This document shows, one piece after another, positions 54,638 through 63,346 of a DNA stretch of 64,000 nucleotides. The position numbers and the translations under genes are program-made. How positions within the stretch are numbered: position 1 is the first letter of the stretch; each line of letters starts with the position of its first letter. Origin of the DNA: Verrucomicrobiota bacterium (GTDB taxonomy: Bacteria > Verrucomicrobiota > Verrucomicrobiia > Verrucomicrobiales > Verrucomicrobiaceae); the NCBI GenBank assembly GCA_025360015.1, contig JANYCZ010000004.1, positions 62,001-126,000 on the forward strand. Reading direction: 5' to 3'. Under the pieces are notes generated by a model. The model had not been told where the DNA came from. It was given only the letters and a program-made list of their open reading frames with translations, and made no database searches.

Positions 54638-55516
54638 CTAAGCGGCGGCTGCAGGGAAAGGAGCGGCATGGGCGGCCATCTCGGCGGCCATGTCAGGAGA
54701 CGGGACAAACTTCGGATCCCGGCTGGGCCGCATGTGCGACTTGTCGTTGAGGAAGGTGATGAGGTGCTCGCGCAGCTCGTAGTAGCGCGGATCTTCCATG
54801 ATCTGTTTGCGGTTGCGGGGGCGCTCGAAGGGGATCTTCAGGATGTCACCCACCTCCGCTTCGGGTCCGTCCGTCATCATTATCACGCGGTCGGAGAGGA
54901 AGATCGCCTCATCGACATCATGCGTGACCATGAGGGTAGTGATGCGGTTGCGCCGCCAGAGGTCGAGCAGGACTTCCTGCAACTCGTAGCGCGTGAGCGA
55001 ATCGAGCATGCCGAAGGGCTCGTCGAGCAGCAGCATCTTCGGCTGGAGAGCGAAGGCGCGCGCAATGCCAACGCGCTGCCGCATTCCCTGCGAAAGTTCA
55101 CTCGGGTGTTTGTGCATCGCATCGCCAAGACCCACGATGGTGAGGTAGTACTCCGCCATCTGCCGCCGCTCCGTGTTGCTGGCGGTGTAATAGACTTGGT
55201 TCACGCCGAGCATCACATTTTCAAAGGCCGTCATCCACGGCAGCAGGCAGGGAGACTGAAACACGATGCCCCGGTCCGGGCCCGGCCCGCATGCCTCACG
55301 CCCCGCGAGGATCATGTTCCCCTGGCTGAGATCACTCAGGCCAGCCACCATCATGAGCACCGTGCTTTTGCCGCAGCCGCTGTGGCCGATGAGCGTGGCG
55401 AACTCGCCTTCCTTCAATTTGAGATTGAAGTTTTTGACGATGGTGGCCGGGCCTTTCGGCGTGTCGTACGTCTTCCATAGACGATCCAGTTCCAGCATGG
55501 GAAGCAGGGAGCTCAT
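54638..55516 (-). CDS. nrtD: Nitrate ABC transporter ATPase (NrtD-like)
   Basis: A 292-residue ATPase. Walker A is GHSGCGKST (about residues 42-50), the signature [15 protein letters not shown], Walker [13 protein letters not shown], and the H-loop THDVDEA. Sequences such as [34 protein letters not shown] and [29 protein letters not shown] are typical of NrtD/TauB/SsuB. It overlaps the other ATPase gene by 4 bases; the two probably form a heterodimer. There is no C-terminal NrtA-like domain of the kind NrtC has in cyanobacteria. Confidence 0.92.
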   Translation of the reverse strand: MSSLLPMLELDRLWKTYDTPKGPATIVKNFNLKLKEGEFATLIGHSGCGKSTVLMMVAGLSDLSQGNMILAGREACGPGPDRGIVFQSPCLLPWMTAFENVMLGVNQVYYTASNTERRQMAEYYLTIVGLGDAMHKHPSELSQGMRQRVGIARAFALQPKMLLLDEPFGMLDSLTRYELQEVLLDLWRRNRITTLMVTHDVDEAIFLSDRVIMMTDGPEAEVGDILKIPFERPRNRKQIMEDPRYYELREHLITFLNDKSHMRPSRDPKFVPSPDMAAEMAAHAAPFPAAAA

Positions 55517-56433
55517 ACGGCCACCTCCACTTCTTCGCGTTTGCTGTCAGAGCGGCGTTTGGGACCGGAACGATTGAGAAACTGCAGTGAGTTCACGTGC
55601 GTTAGATCTTCAGGCAGAATGTCCGGCAGCGTGAGTTTGACGCTGGCCTTCGGCTTCATTCGACCCTTGGCATCCAGCAGGGTGTTGATGAGCTGAGTGC
55701 GGAGCTTTTTAAATTTGGGATCGTGGTTGAGCGTCTTGCGATCACGTGGCCGCTCGAGATCGACCAAAATCGGCTCACCCAAAGTAGCAGGAGCGGTGGG
55801 CAGCAGCGGGATGACGCGGTCTGCGAGCAGCAGTGCTTCATCAGGATCATTCGTGATCCACACCACCGTGGTCAGATTCTGCCGCCAGATCTCGCTGATC
55901 TCGTCCTGAATCGTGGCGCGCGTCAGCGCATCCAGAGCGCTCAGCGGTTCATCCAGCAGTAGCACTTTGGGGTTCATCGAAAGCGTGCGAGCCACGGCCA
56001 CACGCTGTCGCATGCCGCCGGACAGTTCCTTGGGCAGCTTGTGCGCCGCAGGCTTCAACTTCACCATGTCCATGTATTTCCACACATGCTCTTTGCGCTG
56101 AGCAGCCGTCCAGTCTTTGAAGACTTCATCGACTGCCAGGGCAATGTTTTCCTCCACCGTCAGCCAAGGCAGCAGCGAGTAGTTTTGGAAGACCAGTCCA
56201 CGATCCGGCCCCGGCCCGGTGATGGTTTCACCAGAAATCGTGGCCACACCTGCATCAGGCTTCACCAGGCCGGAGATGAGATTGATCAACGTGCTCTTGC
56301 CAGAGCCCGAGTAGCCCACGATCACGACGAACTCCCCTTCCTCGATGGCGAGGTTGATGTCTTTGAGCACTTCCGTGCGTGCACCCGCAGGCCCAAAGCC
56401 TTTGGCGGCACCTTTGATTTCGATGAGAGACAT
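55513..56433 (-). CDS. Nitrate ABC transporter ATPase (NrtC/D-like)
   Basis: A 306-residue ATPase starting [55 protein letters not shown]. It has Walker [10 protein letters not shown] (about 39-47), signature [15 protein letters not shown], Walker [13 protein letters not shown], and an H-loop where the usual THD reads TND (ITNDPDEA), a conservative change with His replaced by Asn. [36 protein letters not shown] is the Nrt pattern. The C-terminal tail ([20 protein letters not shown]) is longer than usual. The gene is split from nrtB by the four-helix-bundle element. Confidence 0.9.
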   Translation of the reverse strand: MSLIEIKGAAKGFGPAGARTEVLKDINLAIEEGEFVVIVGYSGSGKSTLINLISGLVKPDAGVATISGETITGPGPDRGLVFQNYSLLPWLTVEENIALAVDEVFKDWTAAQRKEHVWKYMDMVKLKPAAHKLPKELSGGMRQRVAVARTLSMNPKVLLLDEPLSALDALTRATIQDEISEIWRQNLTTVVWITNDPDEALLLADRVIPLLPTAPATLGEPILVDLERPRDRKTLNHDPKFKKLRTQLINTLLDAKGRMKPKASVKLTLPDILPEDLTHVNSLQFLNRSGPKRRSDSKREEVEVAV

Positions 56434-56440
56434 ACGAAAA

Positions 56441-56880
56441 ATTTATGATTTACGATTTATGATTTATGATTTGGAATAAGAGCCTATGAACTCGAATGAG
56501 CTTAAGGAACGGACGATGGACTTTGCTGTGCGAATCCTGAAGATGGTTGATGCGCTGCCCAAGACGACGGCGGGAAGAACGGTGGGTGGGCAAATCGCTA
56601 GAAGTAGTACTTCGGTGGCGGCTAATTATCGCGCGGCTCTTCGAGCCAAATCCGATGCTCACTTTATCAACAAGATCACCATTGTTTTGGAAGAGGCTGA
56701 CGAAAGTGGGTTCTGGATTGAGCTGGCCGAACGCGCCGGTTTGCTTCCACCCAAACGACTCAAAGCGCTTCTTCAAGAATCCGAAGAACTTACCAAGATC
56801 TTCAACGCCACGCGAACCACGACGAAGCGCCGCGCTCGAACAAATCCTAAATCGTAAATCATAAATCATAAATCATAAAT
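56441..56880. mobile_element. Four-helix-bundle element bounded by ATTTATGATT inverted repeats
   Basis: The left end (56441-56473) reads ATTTATGATTTACGATTT followed by ATGATTTATGATTT. The right end (56842-56880) is its complement: CTAAATCGTAAATCATAAAT plus two more ATAAATC units. Between them lies one intact gene on the plus strand, opposite to the Nrt operon. The element lies precisely between nrtB and the ATPase gene. The same end sequence recurs at 46191 and 22679. No transposase or reverse transcriptase is present. Mobility is inferred from the repeats and position. Confidence 0.6.
56486..56857 (+). CDS. Four-helix-bundle protein (23S rRNA intervening-sequence / Avd-like family)
   Basis: A 123-residue helical protein. 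MDFAVRILKMVDALPKTTAGRTVGGQIARSSTSVAANYRAALRAKSDAHFINKITIVLEEADESGFWIELA is the diagnostic pattern of the S23/TIGR02436-type family: 'F', 'LP....G....qi.RS..SV.aNy.Ea' and 'K...v.EEa.E...WL'. These proteins are encoded in 23S rRNA intervening sequences and resemble Avd of diversity-generating retroelements; they form pentameric basic barrels that bind nucleic acid. The C-terminal tail is basic (TTTKRRARTNPKS) and its end is read through the right repeat. No reverse transcriptase or rRNA is near. Confidence 0.9.
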   Translation: MNSNELKERTMDFAVRILKMVDALPKTTAGRTVGGQIARSSTSVAANYRAALRAKSDAHFINKITIVLEEADESGFWIELAERAGLLPPKRLKALLQESEELTKIFNATRTTTKRRARTNPKS

Positions 56881-56888
56881 AGCTCCGG

Positions 56889-57773
56889 TTAGGCTGTCTT
56901 GAAGCGCGACTCGACCACGCTCATCAGGCGGTCCAGCACGTAGCCGACGACGCCGATGGTGAGAATGCAGAGAATGATGTGGGCATAGCTATTGGCGTTG
57001 TATTGCTGCCAGAGGAAGCCGCCCACGCCGGGTCTGCCGGTCAGCATTTCCACCGCCACGATGACGAGCCAGGCGATGCCGAGGCTCAGACGGAAACCGG
57101 TGAACATGTAGGGCAGCGTGGCAGGCACGAGCACCTTCCAGAGGGTCTTGCTCTTGGAGAGCTTGAGCACCTTGGCCACATTCAGGTAATCCTGCGGCAC
57201 CGCACGCACCCCGACGGCGGTGTTCATGACCGTGGGCCACATGGCGCAGATGGCGATGGTGAAGAGGGCGGCGGCATCCGAGGCCCCAAAGATCGTGCGA
57301 CCTTCGCCATTCACAATTTTGACGCCGCTGAAGAGAATCATGCCCAGCGGCAGCCATGCGAGGGGTGAAACCGGTCGCAGCACCTGAATGATCGGATCAA
57401 AGGCAATGGTGAATTTTTTCGAGAGCCCCAGGAAGAAACCAATCGGCGTGCCAATGACGAGGGCGATTATGTAGCCCTGCACCACCAGCACGAGGGACAT
57501 CCACGTGAACCGCAGAATGCCCTGATCCAACTCTCCACGCTTCGCGAAGGGCTCCTCGATGTAGAGCTTGCTTGCCTTCCAGGTCTCGACCGGGGTCGGA
57601 AGATCAGCGGAAAGCCCGGCGCGTTTGGTGACTTTGATCTTGTCACCGAAATCGTCCACCTTTTCAGTGATTATGGATTTTCCGGCAACTAAATACCATA
57701 AAAGACCACAAACTAATATTGCACTAAATGGCAGAAGGATGGACTCGAGCTTGAAGCGTTGGATCAGGTGCAT
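56889..57773 (-). CDS. nrtB: Nitrate ABC transporter permease
   Basis: A 294-residue membrane protein with about six transmembrane segments. The EAA-loop region is PQDYLNVAKVLKLSKSKTLWKVLVPATLPYMFTGFRLSLGIAWLVIVAVEML, characteristic of NrtB/SsuC/TauC permeases. GVGGFLWQQYNANSYAHIILCILTIGVVGYVLDRLM ends the protein. A loop of about 50 polar residues after the first helix (KVDDFGDKIKVTKRAGLSADLPTPVETWKASKLYIEEPFAKRG) is a typical NrtB insertion. Two copies form the channel with the paired ATPases. The gene is 23 bases after nrtA and is cut off from the ATPase gene by the inserted element. Confidence 0.93.
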   Translation of the reverse strand: MHLIQRFKLESILLPFSAILVCGLLWYLVAGKSIITEKVDDFGDKIKVTKRAGLSADLPTPVETWKASKLYIEEPFAKRGELDQGILRFTWMSLVLVVQGYIIALVIGTPIGFFLGLSKKFTIAFDPIIQVLRPVSPLAWLPLGMILFSGVKIVNGEGRTIFGASDAAALFTIAICAMWPTVMNTAVGVRAVPQDYLNVAKVLKLSKSKTLWKVLVPATLPYMFTGFRLSLGIAWLVIVAVEMLTGRPGVGGFLWQQYNANSYAHIILCILTIGVVGYVLDRLMSVVESRFKTA

Positions 57774-57796
57774 AATGCGGCTATGCGGTTTTGGGG

Positions 57797-59080
57797 TTAA
57801 GCTTTGAGCGTTTTCACCGCGAAGGAAGCGGCATAGGTTTCGAGATTGGCCTTAGGATCGAAGGTGACGCCATCAAACAGCGTTTCGGGCTTCTCATCGA
57901 GCCCGCCATGGGCGTAGCCGATTTCCTTCATGGCCTCTTCGTAGATGTCAGAGCGCATGACCTGCCTGGCCACGCCTTCGTAGTCGGGCGCGCCCTCCAC
58001 AAAGCCCCAGCGGCGGAGTTGCGTCAGCCACCACTTGGCATACTTGGCCTGCGGGTAGTTGCAGTTGCGGTCGCTGAAGATCATGTAGTTGGGGTCCTTG
58101 AACTTGCGGCCGTCCCCCATGTTGTACTTGCCCTGCAGACGGCCCAGAATCGCCTCAGGCGGACAGTTGATGTAGGTCGCCGCGCTGACGATGTTTGCCT
58201 GTTCTTCGCGGTTCTCCATCTTGTCCAGCCAGACACTGGCCTCATGCAGTGCCTTGAGCACCGCTTTGACAGTCTTTGGATTCTTCGCGGCGAATTCTTC
58301 GGTGAAGGCGCAGACCTTTTCCGGATGATCCTTCCAGATGCCTTGTGTGGCGATCGAAGTATAACCGATCTCCTCAGCGATGGTCTTGGCGTTCCAGGGT
58401 TCACCCACGCAGAAGCCGTCCATCTTGCCGACCTTCATGTTAGCCACCATCTGCGGCGGCGGCACGGTGATGAGGGAAACATCTGCGCCCGCGCCTGCGG
58501 CGTCGCCGGGATTGATGCCACCGGCTGCTAGGTAATAGCGCATCCACATTGCATGCGTTCCCGGCGGGAAGGTCATGGCAAAGGTCAGCGGATTGCCCTT
58601 GGCCTTGGCTTCATCCACGAAGGGTTTCAGTGCCTTCGGATCGTCGGCGACTTTGCCTTTGAAGGTGTTGGCAAGTGTGATGGCCTGCCCGTTGCGGTTC
58701 AGAATCCATGGCACAACCATCGGCTTCTTCGGCGCACCGCCCAGCCCCATCGTGCTGGCGATGGGCATGCCCAGCAGCATGTGCGTGGCCTGGATGTCGC
58801 CGTTGGTCAGAGAGTCGCGGATGGCGGCCCAGCTGGCTCCTTTGCTGACGGTGGAATTGATGCCGTATTTTTTGAACAGGCCTTTTTCATGCGCCACCAC
58901 GATGCTGGAGCAGTCAGTGAGCGCGATCATGCCAAACTTCATGTCGGGAGATTCAGGGGAATCATCGGCATAGGCGGAGCCGATCCAGCCCTGCGGCAGG
59001 CCGGAAAAGAGAGCACCGAGACCGGCGGTGGCACCAGTGCGGAGGATGGAGCGACGGGTGAGCGGAGATGTGGGATTCAT
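57797..59080 (-). CDS. nrtA: Nitrate-binding protein NrtA-like, Tat-exported
   Basis: A 427-residue protein with a twin-arginine signal (MNPTSPLTRRSILRTGATAGLGALFSGLP). The mature part has FGMIALTDCSSIVVAHEKGLFKKYGI, ATHMLLGMPIASTMGLGG, FAMTFPPGTHAMWMRYYLAAGGINPGD, PPPQMVANMKVGKMDGFCVGEPWNAKTIAEEIGYTSIATQGIWKDHPEK, all NrtA/CmpA signatures. It binds nitrate (or nitrite) in the periplasm, and would be lipid-anchored or free. It overlaps the second SBP-like gene by 4 bases. Confidence 0.94.
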   Translation of the reverse strand: MNPTSPLTRRSILRTGATAGLGALFSGLPQGWIGSAYADDSPESPDMKFGMIALTDCSSIVVAHEKGLFKKYGINSTVSKGASWAAIRDSLTNGDIQATHMLLGMPIASTMGLGGAPKKPMVVPWILNRNGQAITLANTFKGKVADDPKALKPFVDEAKAKGNPLTFAMTFPPGTHAMWMRYYLAAGGINPGDAAGAGADVSLITVPPPQMVANMKVGKMDGFCVGEPWNAKTIAEEIGYTSIATQGIWKDHPEKVCAFTEEFAAKNPKTVKAVLKALHEASVWLDKMENREEQANIVSAATYINCPPEAILGRLQGKYNMGDGRKFKDPNYMIFSDRNCNYPQAKYAKWWLTQLRRWGFVEGAPDYEGVARQVMRSDIYEEAMKEIGYAHGGLDEKPETLFDGVTFDPKANLETYAASFAVKTLKA

Positions 59081-60183
59081 GCGTTGGCGTGTTGGGGGCG
59101 TTTGTTTGATTTTGTGGGTTTGCTGGCGGCGGCTGCTTGGGGAAATGGGAGGGCACTGGCGGTCCAGCAGTCGCGTAGGATCTCTGCTGCCTCCGTGCGT
59201 TGGGCGGCGGTCAGCAGTCCGTGGGTGATGAACTGCTCCAGCAGCCAGCGACCCCGCTCACTGGTGGGCTCATTGGCGTCACGCCGGTGGAAGACGTGAA
59301 AGCTGGCGGCGTCAGCAGTCTGACCGGTGCCGAGATCCAGCGGCCCGATGAGCGAGCGCTGCAAAATTTTCTCGTTGCCTTGGAAGTAGCCGCTGGCAGC
59401 CAGGATGTGCGCCACTTCATGGCGATTTTCCTTCTTATCACAGAACTCGCAGGCTTCTTTCAGAGCTGCGACGATGGCCAGCGCTTCTTCCGGATGACCG
59501 GCGATGAACTTCTCCGTCGTAAGCAGCACCTTTTCAGGATGACCTGGCGCGAGCTGTTCGCTGGTGGCCGCGATCCAGCCGATGCCACGCTCCACGGCGA
59601 CGGAGTTCCACGGCTCGCCGACACAGTAGCCATCGATCAAACCGGCAGCGAGATTGGCCACCATCTGCGTGGGGGGAAGCACCACAATGCGCACATCACT
59701 GTCCACATCAATGCCGCCAGCCGTCAGCCACTGGCGCAGTAGGAAATTGTGTGAGGAGCAGCGCGCCACCACGCCAAAGGTGAAGAGACGGCTGGTGGTG
59801 CTGCGGATGAGCTTTTTCAAGCTCGCGGCATCACGCACACCGCGGTTCCAGAAATCGCGGCTCAGGGTGATGGCATTGCCATGCAGATTGAAGATAAACG
59901 GAGCCACCACATTGCAGGGCGGCGTGCTCAGCCCCATGCGCATGGCCAGCACGAGGCCAGCAATGGCATGGGCTGCATCCAGCTGCCCGTAGAGCAACTT
60001 TTCCCGGATCGTGGCCCAGCCGACTTCACAACTCAATTCGACCCCCACACCATGACGGCGAAACATGTCACGCTCCCGGGCCACCAGCAGCGGCGCACAG
60101 TCCGCGAGGGGAATGAACCCAATGCGCACAGGCTGAACGACACCGCTTAGGGCGGTTTTGGAAGAGTGAGAAGCATTCATCAT
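59077..60183 (-). CDS. Cytosolic NrtA-homolog (NasS-like nitrate sensor)
   Basis: A 368-residue protein of the same NrtA/CmpA/NasS fold: RIGFIPLADCAPLLVARERDMFRRHGVGVELS, GLVLAMRMGLSTPPCNVVAPFIFNLHGNAITLS, VLPPTQMVANLAAGLIDGYCVGEPWNSVAVERGIGWIAATSEQLAPGHPEK. It has no signal peptide. Without export it fits NasS, the cytosolic nitrate sensor that in Azotobacter and Paracoccus sequesters the ANTAR antiterminator NasT; no NasT gene is visible in this window. It is the first gene of the transport unit, facing the lysR gene. Confidence 0.78.
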   Translation of the reverse strand: MMNASHSSKTALSGVVQPVRIGFIPLADCAPLLVARERDMFRRHGVGVELSCEVGWATIREKLLYGQLDAAHAIAGLVLAMRMGLSTPPCNVVAPFIFNLHGNAITLSRDFWNRGVRDAASLKKLIRSTTSRLFTFGVVARCSSHNFLLRQWLTAGGIDVDSDVRIVVLPPTQMVANLAAGLIDGYCVGEPWNSVAVERGIGWIAATSEQLAPGHPEKVLLTTEKFIAGHPEEALAIVAALKEACEFCDKKENRHEVAHILAASGYFQGNEKILQRSLIGPLDLGTGQTADAASFHVFHRRDANEPTSERGRWLLEQFITHGLLTAAQRTEAAEILRDCWTASALPFPQAAAASKPTKSNKRPQHANA

Positions 60184-60234
60184 GACACCCTTCTCATCAG
60201 CAGCAGGGGTGCCAGCACGATAGTTTCATGCATA

Positions 60235-60278
60235 AATAAGGCGCAAACTTATTCACTTGGTGTATGAATTGCATTCAT
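60235..60278. promoter_or_regulatory. LysR/nitrate intergenic palindromes
   Basis: AATAAG-N7-CTTATT (60235-60253) is an inverted repeat with a LysR-box-like layout. ATGAAT-TGC-ATTCAT (60264-60278) overlaps the lysR ATG and equals the palindrome upstream of the NarK-like gene. The spacer between the divergent genes is only 93 bases, so the regulator likely controls both directions. Confidence 0.5.
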
Positions 60279-61191
60279 GGAAGCCCCCATCGATACCCGC
60301 CAACTCCGCGCCTTCGTATGCCTCGCCCGCAGCGGCAGCTTCACCCAGGCAGGCCGTGAACTGCATCTCACGCAGAGCGCCATCAGCCATGCGATCAAGT
60401 CACTCGAAACCGATCTCAGCAGCCTGCTGTTCCACCGCCAGGGCAAGAGCGTGCACCTCACCCATGCCGGACGCGAACTGCTGCCGCACGCGGAAACCAT
60501 CCTGCAGTCCATGCACCATGCGCGCGCCGTGCTCGGCACGCTGGACCAGTCACCACGCGGCAAGCTGCGCATCGGCTGCACCACGGCGGCCGCACAGTTC
60601 ATTCTGCCCACCGTGTTCCGCGAATTTAAGGAAAGCTTCCCCGCCTATGAGATCAAAGTCGTCTGCGGCGAGACGCCGGACACCATTGAAAAACTGCTCC
60701 AAAACCAGGTCGATCTCACAGTCAGCCTGCGGCCTCCAGAAGTGGCACGCCTGAACTGCCATGCGATCTTTGATGATGAACTGGAGTTCCTTGTTTCACC
60801 GCTGCACCCCTGGGCACAAAAAGCACCCAAGCTGAAGGACGCTGCGGACGAGACTTTCATCGTGGCAAGCCGCAACAGCCTGAACTTTGCCATGATCCAG
60901 GAGTTCTTCATGAAGCAGGGCGTGCGGCTGCATTCGTTCATCGAACTCGGCAGCTCCGAAGCAACCAAGGAACTGGCCAAGCTCGGCATCGGCGTCGCCA
61001 TCGCCGCAAGCTGGATCGCACGCGCCGAAATCGAGGCCGGGCAGTTGATCGCGCTGCCATTGCCAAAGGCGAAGCTGAAACGCCGCTGGGTGGTTTCCAC
61101 GCTGAAAGGCCGCCCTTTAAATCTGCCGGAGCGCACCTTCATCGGCCTCTGTGAAGAGGTGGGCCGCCGCATGGTCGATGTGAGAAAGTGA
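60277..61191 (+). CDS. LysR-family regulator of the nitrate cluster
   Basis: A 304-residue LTTR. Residues 8-66 form the winged HTH (QLRAFVCLARSGSFTQAGRELHLTQSAISHAIKSLETDLSSLLFHRQGKSVHLTHAG). The effector domain starts GKLRIGCTTAAAQFILP and contains the ligand pocket region TVSLRPPEVARLNC. It is encoded divergently from the NasS-like gene. Nitrate-responsive LTTRs such as NtcB or Nac/Cbl are known in other groups; its inducer here is not known. Palindromes at its start suggest autoregulation. Its 3' end overlaps the next gene, on the opposite strand, by 75 bases. Confidence 0.92.
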   Translation: MEAPIDTRQLRAFVCLARSGSFTQAGRELHLTQSAISHAIKSLETDLSSLLFHRQGKSVHLTHAGRELLPHAETILQSMHHARAVLGTLDQSPRGKLRIGCTTAAAQFILPTVFREFKESFPAYEIKVVCGETPDTIEKLLQNQVDLTVSLRPPEVARLNCHAIFDDELEFLVSPLHPWAQKAPKLKDAADETFIVASRNSLNFAMIQEFFMKQGVRLHSFIELGSSEATKELAKLGIGVAIAASWIARAEIEAGQLIALPLPKAKLKRRWVVSTLKGRPLNLPERTFIGLCEEVGRRMVDVRK

Positions 61192-62052
61192 TTCGCAGCA
61201 GGCGCGCAGCCGTTCCCGCAGCCCTCTGGCGCGCGCAGCCAACTCACGCTGCTCCTGCTCATATTGAGCGCGGCCCTCAGGGGTTTCTATTCTCACTGGC
61301 ACATAGCCCATGGCACTGAGGTCATAAGGACTGGCGCGCATGTCCAGATCACGGCCCATAAGCGCAAGCTCGAAGCATGCGCCGATCAAATCAGACCCTG
61401 TCCAGGGCCAGAGCTTGGAAGACCATTTGTATAAATCCATGTTGGCATGCAGGCAGGCGGCCTGCTCCAGATCAGGACGTCCATCCAGCGTGGGTTGCAG
61501 CACATTCAAAGGCCGTGCATCCGGTGTGAAAAAACGAAATGCGTCATAGTGCGAGCAGCACACGGGCAGCGACTCCACGAAGGCGGCGAGTTCTTGGGGC
61601 GGCATCCGCAGTTCATACCCCTGATGCCGCACCTGCTGCGCGGACTGTCGATAGACCATGGCCCATTCATGCAGTCCGTAGCAGGTGAACCTCCCCGGCC
61701 TGCTGAGAATGCGCGCGCACAGCATCGCGACCCAGGTGGCAAATTCGCGCTCGCGCGGCATGAAGCGCCGCGCATCGAGGTGCAGCATACCCCCTTCACA
61801 AATGAACCGTTCGCTTTGCAGCCATGGGCAGGCGGCAAGATCATCCGCCGTGATTTCCAGGCTCACGCCGAAAGGAGGCACCCATTGCTTGAGCTTCGCG
61901 GGCGCAAAGCTGTAATAGGTAAAGAGGAAATCATGCACCGGATGTTTCGCACCACGGCTGCGGCGGTCCACAAAAGCGTCCGCATGCGCTGCCACGCGCA
62001 CCGCATGCTCCTGCATGCGCTGCCGCCACTCTGCACGATCCCACACCGTCAT
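61117..62052 (-). CDS. Conserved protein labelled 3-methyladenine glycosylase-like in actinobacteria
   Basis: A 311-residue soluble protein. WDRAEWRQRMQEHAVRVAAHADAFVDRRSRGAKHPVHDFLFTYYSFAPAKLKQWVPP resembles the start of an actinobacterial family named '3-methyladenine DNA glycosylase' in databases; I recall that name but see no HhH-GPD or AlkA motif, so the activity is doubtful. LHEWAMVYR, HYDAFRFFTPDARPLNVLQPTLDGRPDLEQAACLHANMDLYKW and DLIGACFELALMGRDLDMRASPYDL are conserved-looking. It overlaps mgtE by 4 bases, suggesting co-transcription. Function unknown. Confidence 0.7.
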   Translation of the reverse strand: MTVWDRAEWRQRMQEHAVRVAAHADAFVDRRSRGAKHPVHDFLFTYYSFAPAKLKQWVPPFGVSLEITADDLAACPWLQSERFICEGGMLHLDARRFMPREREFATWVAMLCARILSRPGRFTCYGLHEWAMVYRQSAQQVRHQGYELRMPPQELAAFVESLPVCCSHYDAFRFFTPDARPLNVLQPTLDGRPDLEQAACLHANMDLYKWSSKLWPWTGSDLIGACFELALMGRDLDMRASPYDLSAMGYVPVRIETPEGRAQYEQEQRELAARARGLRERLRACCESLSHIDHAAAHLFTEADEGALRQI

Positions 62053-63251
62053 GGCACCAGCCAGGTCGCGAGCCCCAGAAATGTCCCCATGCTGATCACG
62101 TCCGTGGCCGTGGTGAGGAAGATGCTCGACGCCGTGGCCGGATCAGCGCCGAATTTTCTCAGCACCAGTGGAATCAAAGCGCCACTCAGGCCACTGACAA
62201 CGCAGCTGAAAGTCATCGCGATCCACACCACCAGTGCCAGCGTGCCAGGGTTGGGATTGTGGTTCATGCGGGCATAGACCCACATGCCGATGCCGGCGGA
62301 AATGCCGACGAGCATGCCATTGTAGAGACCAAGCAGGCCTTCCTTGATCACCAGACGGCGTTCATCACCCGCTTTCAAATCCCCCAGCGTCATGCCACGC
62401 AAAGTCACCGCAAGTGCCTGGCAGCCCGTGTTGCCGGACTGCCCCGCCAGCACCGGCAGAAAAGCAGCGAGCAAAACCAGGCGGCCCAGCGTCCCCTCAA
62501 ACACCCCGACCACCGCCGCAGCGATGAAGCAGGTGACGAGATTGACCTGCAGCCATGGATGGCGATATCGCAGGCTGCGCAGCAGCGGTGTGGCCAGGCG
62601 CTCTTCCTTTTCCACCCCCACCATGGATCCGACCTGGGCGCTGATTTCAATGGCACGCGCCTCAAACAACGTCTGACCGCGCACCAGCCCCAGCAGGATG
62701 CCGTCTTTGCTGCACACAGGGTACACGGGGTAGTGCTTGTTCACGACAAGCTTCATCGCGTCCGTGAGTTCCATGTCAGGCTCGAGCCGGAAAGGATCCC
62801 GCACCATCACTTCCGCGAGTCTGGCATCCGGCTCGGCCAGCATGAGATCACGCATTACCAGCAGGCCCAGCAGGCGACCCTTTTCATCCGTGATGTACCC
62901 ATAGGTGATGAAGGCCTTCTTCGCCAGCTTGCGCACCTCCTCAATGGTGTCACGGGCGGTCGCGTCTGGGCGAAATACCGCCACCGGTGCCTCCATCAGC
63001 CAGCCGACGCTGTCTTCAGGGTGTTCGCGGTTGCTGGCCCACTGCCGGGATTTTTGCAGCGGGACAAACGTCAGCGCGGCGGTCCGCTGCTCCTCCTGCA
63101 TTTCTCCCAGCACCTGCTGGGCCACCAGGGGATTCAGCTCCTGCAGCACCTTGGCGGCGTCCTCGCCCGAGGCCTGCTCCAGCAGATCGGCAGCGTCATG
63201 CGCCCCGCTTTGGGAAACAGCATCAAGCAGGGAGTCAGAGGACGATTTCAT
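62049..63251 (-). CDS. mgtE: Magnesium transporter MgtE
   Basis: A 400-residue protein starting MKSSSDSLLDAVSQSGAHDAAD (an ATG three codons upstream is also possible). The N domain (ASGEDAAKVLQELNPLVAQQVLGEMQ) is shorter than in the model MgtE. Two CBS domains follow (about 85-200, VMRDLMLAEPDARLAEVMVRDPFRLEPDMELTDAMKLVVNKHYPVYPVCSKDGILLGLV). The membrane part carries the conserved PVLAGQSGNTGCQALAVTLRG and GLSGALIPLVLRKFGADPATASSIFLTTATDVISM. It is an inner-membrane Mg2+ channel gated by cytosolic Mg2+. A riboswitch was not recognised in the 95 bases upstream. Confidence 0.95.
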   Translation of the reverse strand: MKSSSDSLLDAVSQSGAHDAADLLEQASGEDAAKVLQELNPLVAQQVLGEMQEEQRTAALTFVPLQKSRQWASNREHPEDSVGWLMEAPVAVFRPDATARDTIEEVRKLAKKAFITYGYITDEKGRLLGLLVMRDLMLAEPDARLAEVMVRDPFRLEPDMELTDAMKLVVNKHYPVYPVCSKDGILLGLVRGQTLFEARAIEISAQVGSMVGVEKEERLATPLLRSLRYRHPWLQVNLVTCFIAAAVVGVFEGTLGRLVLLAAFLPVLAGQSGNTGCQALAVTLRGMTLGDLKAGDERRLVIKEGLLGLYNGMLVGISAGIGMWVYARMNHNPNPGTLALVVWIAMTFSCVVSGLSGALIPLVLRKFGADPATASSIFLTTATDVISMGTFLGLATWLVP

Positions 63252-63346
63252 GCAACGCATAAATCGTAACCGCAGCGGGGTCGGTTGTCATCGCCAACGC
63301 GAAAAAAACCTCGCGCTGGACGCATGGAAAGGGCACATTCCCGGCC

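Noticed and set aside
56486-56857. Diversity-generating retroelement accessory gene (avd)
   Set aside because: No reverse transcriptase, template repeat or variable repeat was seen nearby; only the protein family is shared.
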